Below, piece by piece: positions 60,623 through 64,000 of a stretch of DNA of 64,000 nt (the stretch's first letter is position 1; each line of letters starts with the position of its first letter). Origin of the DNA: Streptomyces sp. BA2 (lineage in GTDB: Bacteria > Actinomycetota > Actinomycetes > Streptomycetales > Streptomycetaceae). The DNA lies in contig NZ_WSRO01000002.1 of the NCBI RefSeq assembly GCF_009769735.1, forward strand, positions 7,489,001 through 7,553,000. Direction: 5' to 3'. The notes under the pieces were generated by a model. The model saw only the letters and a list, made by a program, of their open reading frames with translations, searched no databases and had not been told where the DNA came from. The position numbers and the translations under genes are program-made.

Positions 60623-61488
60623 AAGCCCTCTCCCACGATTCCACCGCCCTCTACGACGTACCAGGCCCGAAGACCGAGCGCAGACACAAGCTCTACGGGC
60701 TGCTGTCCACCGTGGTCCTGCTCGCCCTCGTCGGGTGGATCCTCTACCTGCTCTTCGACACCGACCAGTTCACCGAGACGAAGTGGATGCCCTTCGAGTA
60801 CAAGGGCATCCAGGAACTCCTCCTGAGGGGCCTTGGGAACACCCTCAAGGCCTTCGCGATCTCCGCGGTGCTCGCGCTCGCGCTCGGCGGACTGCTCGCC
60901 ATGGGGCGGCTCTCCGAGCACCGGCCGGTGCGCTGGCTCGCCACGCTCTTCGTGGAGTTCTTCCGCGCGATGCCGGTCCTGGTGATGATCTTCTTCGTCT
61001 TCGTGGCGCTGAAGGTCCAGCCGCTGCCGGCCCTGGTCACCGGGCTCACGCTCTACAACGGCTCGGTGCTCGCCGAGGTCTTCCGATCGGGCGTCAACTC
61101 CGTGGAGCGCGGGCAGCGGGAGTCGGCGTACGCGCTCGGCATGCGCAAGACACAGGTCATGAGCTACGTCCTGGTGCCGCAGGCCCTGCGGGCCATGCTG
61201 CCCGCCATCATCAGCCAGTTGGTGGTGGCTCTGAAGGACACCTCACTCGGCTTTCTGATCACCTATGAGGAGTTCCTCCACGCCGGGAAGCTGATCGCGT
61301 CGAACCTCGACTACGATCTACCTTTCATCCCCGTGGTTCTGGTGATCTCGCCGATCTACATCGGGATGTGCATGCTGCTCTCGTGGTTCGCCCAGTGGGT
61401 GTCCAAGCGACAGCGGCGCAATCCCAAGACCGAGGCCGCGGAAGTGGCACCGGCCGAACCAGGGACGCTGCTGCCGGGTGTGCAGTAG
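60619..61488 (+). CDS. gluD: glutamate ABC transporter permease
   Basis: A 289-residue permease, longer than GluC because of an N-terminal helix and an extracytoplasmic loop (LLFDTDQFTETKWMPFEYKG). The EAA loop is EVFRSGVNSVERGQRESAYA with LGMRKTQVMSYVLVPQALR. It ends with a basic-acidic cytosolic tail. Last gene of the operon; the next gene is convergent 38 bp away. Confidence 0.95.
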   Translation: MKALSHDSTALYDVPGPKTERRHKLYGLLSTVVLLALVGWILYLLFDTDQFTETKWMPFEYKGIQELLLRGLGNTLKAFAISAVLALALGGLLAMGRLSEHRPVRWLATLFVEFFRAMPVLVMIFFVFVALKVQPLPALVTGLTLYNGSVLAEVFRSGVNSVERGQRESAYALGMRKTQVMSYVLVPQALRAMLPAIISQLVVALKDTSLGFLITYEEFLHAGKLIASNLDYDLPFIPVVLVISPIYIGMCMLLSWFAQWVSKRQRRNPKTEAAEVAPAEPGTLLPGVQ

Positions 61489-61526
61489 CTACAGGGGCCA
61501 GGGCCCGACCCGGCAGCAGCCGGTGA

Positions 61527-63131
61527 TCACTGTTCGCGCAGCGGGACCGACACGTACGACGGGTCGGACGCGGGCGAGGAGAAGGTCAGCTGTGCGCCGG
61601 ACGGGTTGTGCTCGATGTAGAGCGGGTCGACCGTGTCGACCACCAGGGCGAGCTTGTGTCCTGCCGGGACGTCGTAGGCCGTGGAGAACAACTCCAGGTC
61701 CACGCCGAACGGTTGGCCGGGGGTCTTGCCGTGGAAGGTGTACGGCGCGTTGCTGACCAGCTTGCCGAGGCCGAGCGGGCCCACGTCGTAGAGGTACGCG
61801 ACGAGGGTGCCGCTCTCCTTGGTGCTGGTGAGCGTGGTGTGCAGCTTCGCCGTCCCGCGTACCCGCTGGTCCGTCGCGTACTTCTCCGACTGCCAGACGC
61901 CCGCGTAGCGCCGCGGAAGCAGCGGCATCGAGGCCATCGGCGGGACCTTGAGGAACTGGTCGAGGGTGTTCGAGAGCAGCACGGTGCCGCCGTTGGCGCC
62001 CGAGTCGACGTTCGTGCGGAGCGTGGTGGAGCCCGCCAGGTCGATCTTCTTCTTCGTCGCGCCGACGGACTTCCAGTCGGGGTAGCCCTCGTAGCCGCCG
62101 GTGGAGCGTGACTTGAGCTGGACGGGCTGCTCGCCGTCGACGCCGTTCTTCTCGCCCTTGAGGTAGCGGTCGAACCAGCGCTGGGTCGAGGTCCAGGTGT
62201 CGTTGGGCAGCCCGAACAGGCCGGTCAGCTCCGCGGTCGCGTGGTCGCCCGGACGGAATTCGAGGCGCTTGGGGCCCGTCAACTGCTCGTAGAACTCGGC
62301 GTATTGGTTGGGCGGGAAGATCGTGTCGCCCCAGGCGTTGCCCAGCATGACGGCCGCGCCGTTCTTGTTGATCTGATCGATGTAGGTCGCGGGGGAGCGC
62401 TTCTTGCCCCACGCGATCATCTCGTCCTCCTTGTCCAGGTTGGACCCGAGGAAGTCCTTGAGGGTCTGCTGGAGTTCGGGGCTCGGACGGCCCGTGAGGA
62501 CACCGGCACCGCCGAGCAGCCCGGCGGCCTGGCGGTGCTGGGTACGGCCGCTGTAGATCGAGTCGATGAGGTTGCCCCAGCCGCTGAGGGCTGCCACGGC
62601 CTTGATCCGCTTGTCGTGCCCCGCGGCGAGCAGGCTGATGCCCGCGCCGTACGAGACGCCGCCCATGCCGATCTTCTCGGGGTCGGCCGGGGTGTTCTCC
62701 AGGGTCCAGTCGATGACCTTGGAGGCGTCGGCGATGTCCTCGGGACCGCCGGTCTCGATCTCGCCGCCGGACTGCCAGAAGCCGCGCGAGTTGTAACTGA
62801 CCACGACATAGCCGGAGTCGGCGAGTTTCTGGGCCTGGGCGACGTACTCGATCTGCGGCATGGCCCAGCTGGTGGGCAGCACGATCGCCGGGTACTTCGT
62901 GCCATCAGCACCCGCCTTCGCGCCCTTGGGCGTGAAGACGTTGGCCTTGAGGATCGTGCCGCCGTCGCCGGGGATGTCGACGAAGCGTACGTCCGTCGAG
63001 CTCGCCGCCTGCGGGGTCGCGGCCGGAGCCGCCTGGGCCGCCGGAGCGAGCCCGAAGGCGGCGCCGGCGACGAGAGTCGCCGACACGGCGCCCACGGTGG
63101 TCGTACGCAGAGCCTTGCGCGGTTGTCCCAC
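61527..63131 (-). CDS. secreted S15/CocE-type alpha/beta-hydrolase
   Basis: A 534-residue exported protein. The signal peptide ends AFGLAPAAQAAPA near residue 35. The hydrolase domain has SYNSRGFWQSGGEIETGG and the nucleophile motif GMGGVSYGAGISLLA. From about residue 370 a jelly-roll domain like the C-terminus of X-Pro dipeptidyl peptidases and cocaine esterase follows (KLHTTLTSTKESGTLVAYLY). AGGAG lies before the GTG start. A peptidase acting on Xaa-Pro tripeptides is likely by analogy with secreted Streptomyces S15 enzymes. Repeats lie in its promoter. Confidence 0.88.
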   Translation of the reverse strand: MGQPRKALRTTTVGAVSATLVAGAAFGLAPAAQAAPAATPQAASSTDVRFVDIPGDGGTILKANVFTPKGAKAGADGTKYPAIVLPTSWAMPQIEYVAQAQKLADSGYVVVSYNSRGFWQSGGEIETGGPEDIADASKVIDWTLENTPADPEKIGMGGVSYGAGISLLAAGHDKRIKAVAALSGWGNLIDSIYSGRTQHRQAAGLLGGAGVLTGRPSPELQQTLKDFLGSNLDKEDEMIAWGKKRSPATYIDQINKNGAAVMLGNAWGDTIFPPNQYAEFYEQLTGPKRLEFRPGDHATAELTGLFGLPNDTWTSTQRWFDRYLKGEKNGVDGEQPVQLKSRSTGGYEGYPDWKSVGATKKKIDLAGSTTLRTNVDSGANGGTVLLSNTLDQFLKVPPMASMPLLPRRYAGVWQSEKYATDQRVRGTAKLHTTLTSTKESGTLVAYLYDVGPLGLGKLVSNAPYTFHGKTPGQPFGVDLELFSTAYDVPAGHKLALVVDTVDPLYIEHNPSGAQLTFSSPASDPSYVSVPLREQ

Positions 63132-63207
63132 GGGTCACTCCTCACTTGTTCAAGCAAAGTGACCCGACGGTAACCTCGGGGCTTTACCGGGGGTAACCCG
63201 TCGGTAA
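63131..63207. promoter_or_regulatory. repeats in the promoter of the S15-type hydrolase
   Basis: CGGGTCACT (63131-63139) pairs perfectly with AGTGACCCG (63158-63166) over the ribosome-binding region. ACCCG(A/T)CGGTAA occurs twice, at 63162-63173 and 63196-63207, 34 bp apart. The first could sequester the ribosome site; the second pair could bind a regulator. Confidence 0.45.
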
Positions 63208-63279
63208 GTTACGCCCCGGTAACGATTGTTGAGCTGCCTGCTTCCAGTGCGGCTTCCAGTTCGGCTTTCGGCTCGGCTG

Positions 63280-64000
63280 TCAGCTCAGCGCGCTCTTCGT
63301 CTGCCAGTCGGCCCAGGAGATGTTCCACTCGCCGTAGCCGTTGCCCGGATCGGGCACGCCCTTCGAGCCGCTGCCGGAGACCTCGAAGGGGTCGCCGACC
63401 TGGACCTGGCCGTAGAGCCAGGAGGCGTCGCCGTCGCTCATGCCGATGCAGCCCGAGCTGTGGTTGGTGTTGCCGAAGTACGAGGCGTTCCAGGGGGCCG
63501 CGTGCGCGTACATGCCCGACCAGGTAAGACGCATCGAGTTGTCGACCATCTTGTCGTAGGCGTCACCGAGGCCGACCGTCTCGGAGCGCATGTTGATCGT
63601 GCCCTCCTTGGCCATCAGGACGGACGTGCCGCCCCAGGACGCCTTGTCGCCGCCGGGGGTGCCCGCCGACATCGGGACGGTCTTGACGCTCTGCCCGTCG
63701 CGCACGAGCGTCGCCTGCTTGCTGTCGAGGTCGACCTTGACCTTCTGGCTCTTGCCGACCGTGAAGCCGGTCACGTAGTCGCGGACGAACCAGCCGCCGT
63801 CGGTGCCCGAGTCGATCCCGCCGAGGCGGGCGTCGAGCTTCACCTTCGTGCCGGACTCCCAGTACTCCTTGGGGCGCCAGTCGACGCGGTCCTTGCCGTC
63901 GTAGTTCTTGATCCAGCCCCAGGACCCGGTGGTGTCGTTCGAGGTCGTCACCTTCAGGTGCTTCTCGACCTCCGCCTTGTTCTTCACCGGGTGGTCGAAG
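63280..64000 (-). CDS. L,D-transpeptidase (YkuD), C-terminal part
   Basis: At least 240 residues are visible; the frame is open at the right edge, so the N-terminus is outside. An Ig-like bacterial domain occupies the first ~90 residues (KEYWESGTKVKLDARLGGID). The catalytic YkuD domain has GLGDAYDKMVDNSMRLTWSG, the metal-free His in YAHAAPWN and the active-site NHSSGCIGMSDGD with its Cys. It makes 3-3 peptidoglycan cross-links at the outer membrane face. The next gene starts 148 bp downstream on the same strand. Confidence 0.93.
   Translation of the reverse strand, partial: FDHPVKNKAEVEKHLKVTTSNDTTGSWGWIKNYDGKDRVDWRPKEYWESGTKVKLDARLGGIDSGTDGGWFVRDYVTGFTVGKSQKVKVDLDSKQATLVRDGQSVKTVPMSAGTPGGDKASWGGTSVLMAKEGTINMRSETVGLGDAYDKMVDNSMRLTWSGMYAHAAPWNASYFGNTNHSSGCIGMSDGDASWLYGQVQVGDPFEVSGSGSKGVPDPGNGYGEWNISWADWQTKSALS

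Overview
The window is high-GC actinobacterial DNA and almost certainly comes from a Streptomyces chromosome. GTG starts are common and many regulator/target pairs are divergent. It also carries a streptophobe-type membrane protein, a glutamate ABC operon in gluABCD order, a DUF6278-like gene, a fused PcaL-type protein and an L,D-transpeptidase. No rRNA, tRNA or CRISPR array was seen. The left 52 kb looks accessory: short catabolic or resistance modules, each with its own regulator, separated by insertion-sequence debris and broken genes. The right 11 kb (52.86-64.0 kb) looks like ordinary core chromosome.

Layout. 0-5.9 kb is an arsenic-type island: a small zinc-ribbon protein and an ArsO-like flavoprotein, then on the other strand arsR followed by an orphan pstS, then a 58-residue four-cysteine peptide, a second flavoprotein with a cysteine-rich tail, and an MFS exporter. 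6.1-6.7 kb is an internally deleted IS110-type relic. 7.2-11.8 kb holds an amidohydrolase, a YdcZ-type transporter, an NAD-binding NmrA-like protein and a divergent LysR regulator. 11.8-13.4 kb is debris (acetyltransferase end, frameshifted transposase). 13.5-18.5 kb has a TetR gene, a frameshifted YbfB-like MFS gene, a large PNPOx/ferredoxin-reductase fusion flavoprotein and a FabH-like synthase. 18.9-20.4 kb is a decayed IS5-type element, a cytidylyltransferase gene and a solo copy of the element's end.

20.5-25.5 kb is an acyl-CoA synthetase / acyl-CoA dehydrogenase / MFS operon with a divergent TetR. 25.6-27.9 kb is a broken serine hydrolase fused to an unknown protein, plus transposase remains. 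27.9-31.7 kb is TetR with a class II aldolase, an MFS importer and an esterase. 31.8-33.5 kb is a mosaic of pieces of five unrelated genes. 33.6-39.8 kb encodes a two-component system with a streptophobe protein and an MMPL exporter. 40-44 kb has a TetR operon divergent from an alkyl-sulfatase-like hydrolase and an Old Yellow Enzyme homologue. 44-47 kb carries a TetR remnant, an NTF2-like/MarR pair, a DinB-like gene and a cold-shock gene with a strong terminator. 47-52.8 kb is again debris.

The most striking object is at 49720-50947. It is a 1228-bp element with TG...CA tips, three copies of a ~15-bp repeat near each end in inverted orientation, and a perfect 5-bp target duplication (GGAGC). 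Its only gene is an aminoglycoside-phosphotransferase-like kinase and it has no transposase. It looks like a non-autonomous IS21-type cassette. Two deleted IS110-type relics (6.3 and 52.4 kb) keep their ~180-nt non-coding left ends, the place where this family encodes its guide (bridge) RNA. The second relic abuts the start of pcaL.

The core segment runs pcaL, an UlaG-like metallo-hydrolase, xthA, a secreted SGNH hydrolase (minus strand), a DUF6278-like gene, gluABCD, a secreted S15-type hydrolase (minus) and a partial L,D-transpeptidase (minus). Several genes (YbfB-like MFS, FabH-like, DinB-like) are interrupted by single-base frameshifts while keeping intact motifs; this may be early decay or uncorrected sequencing errors. 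All calls rest on reading the sequence and its translations; no database search was made.
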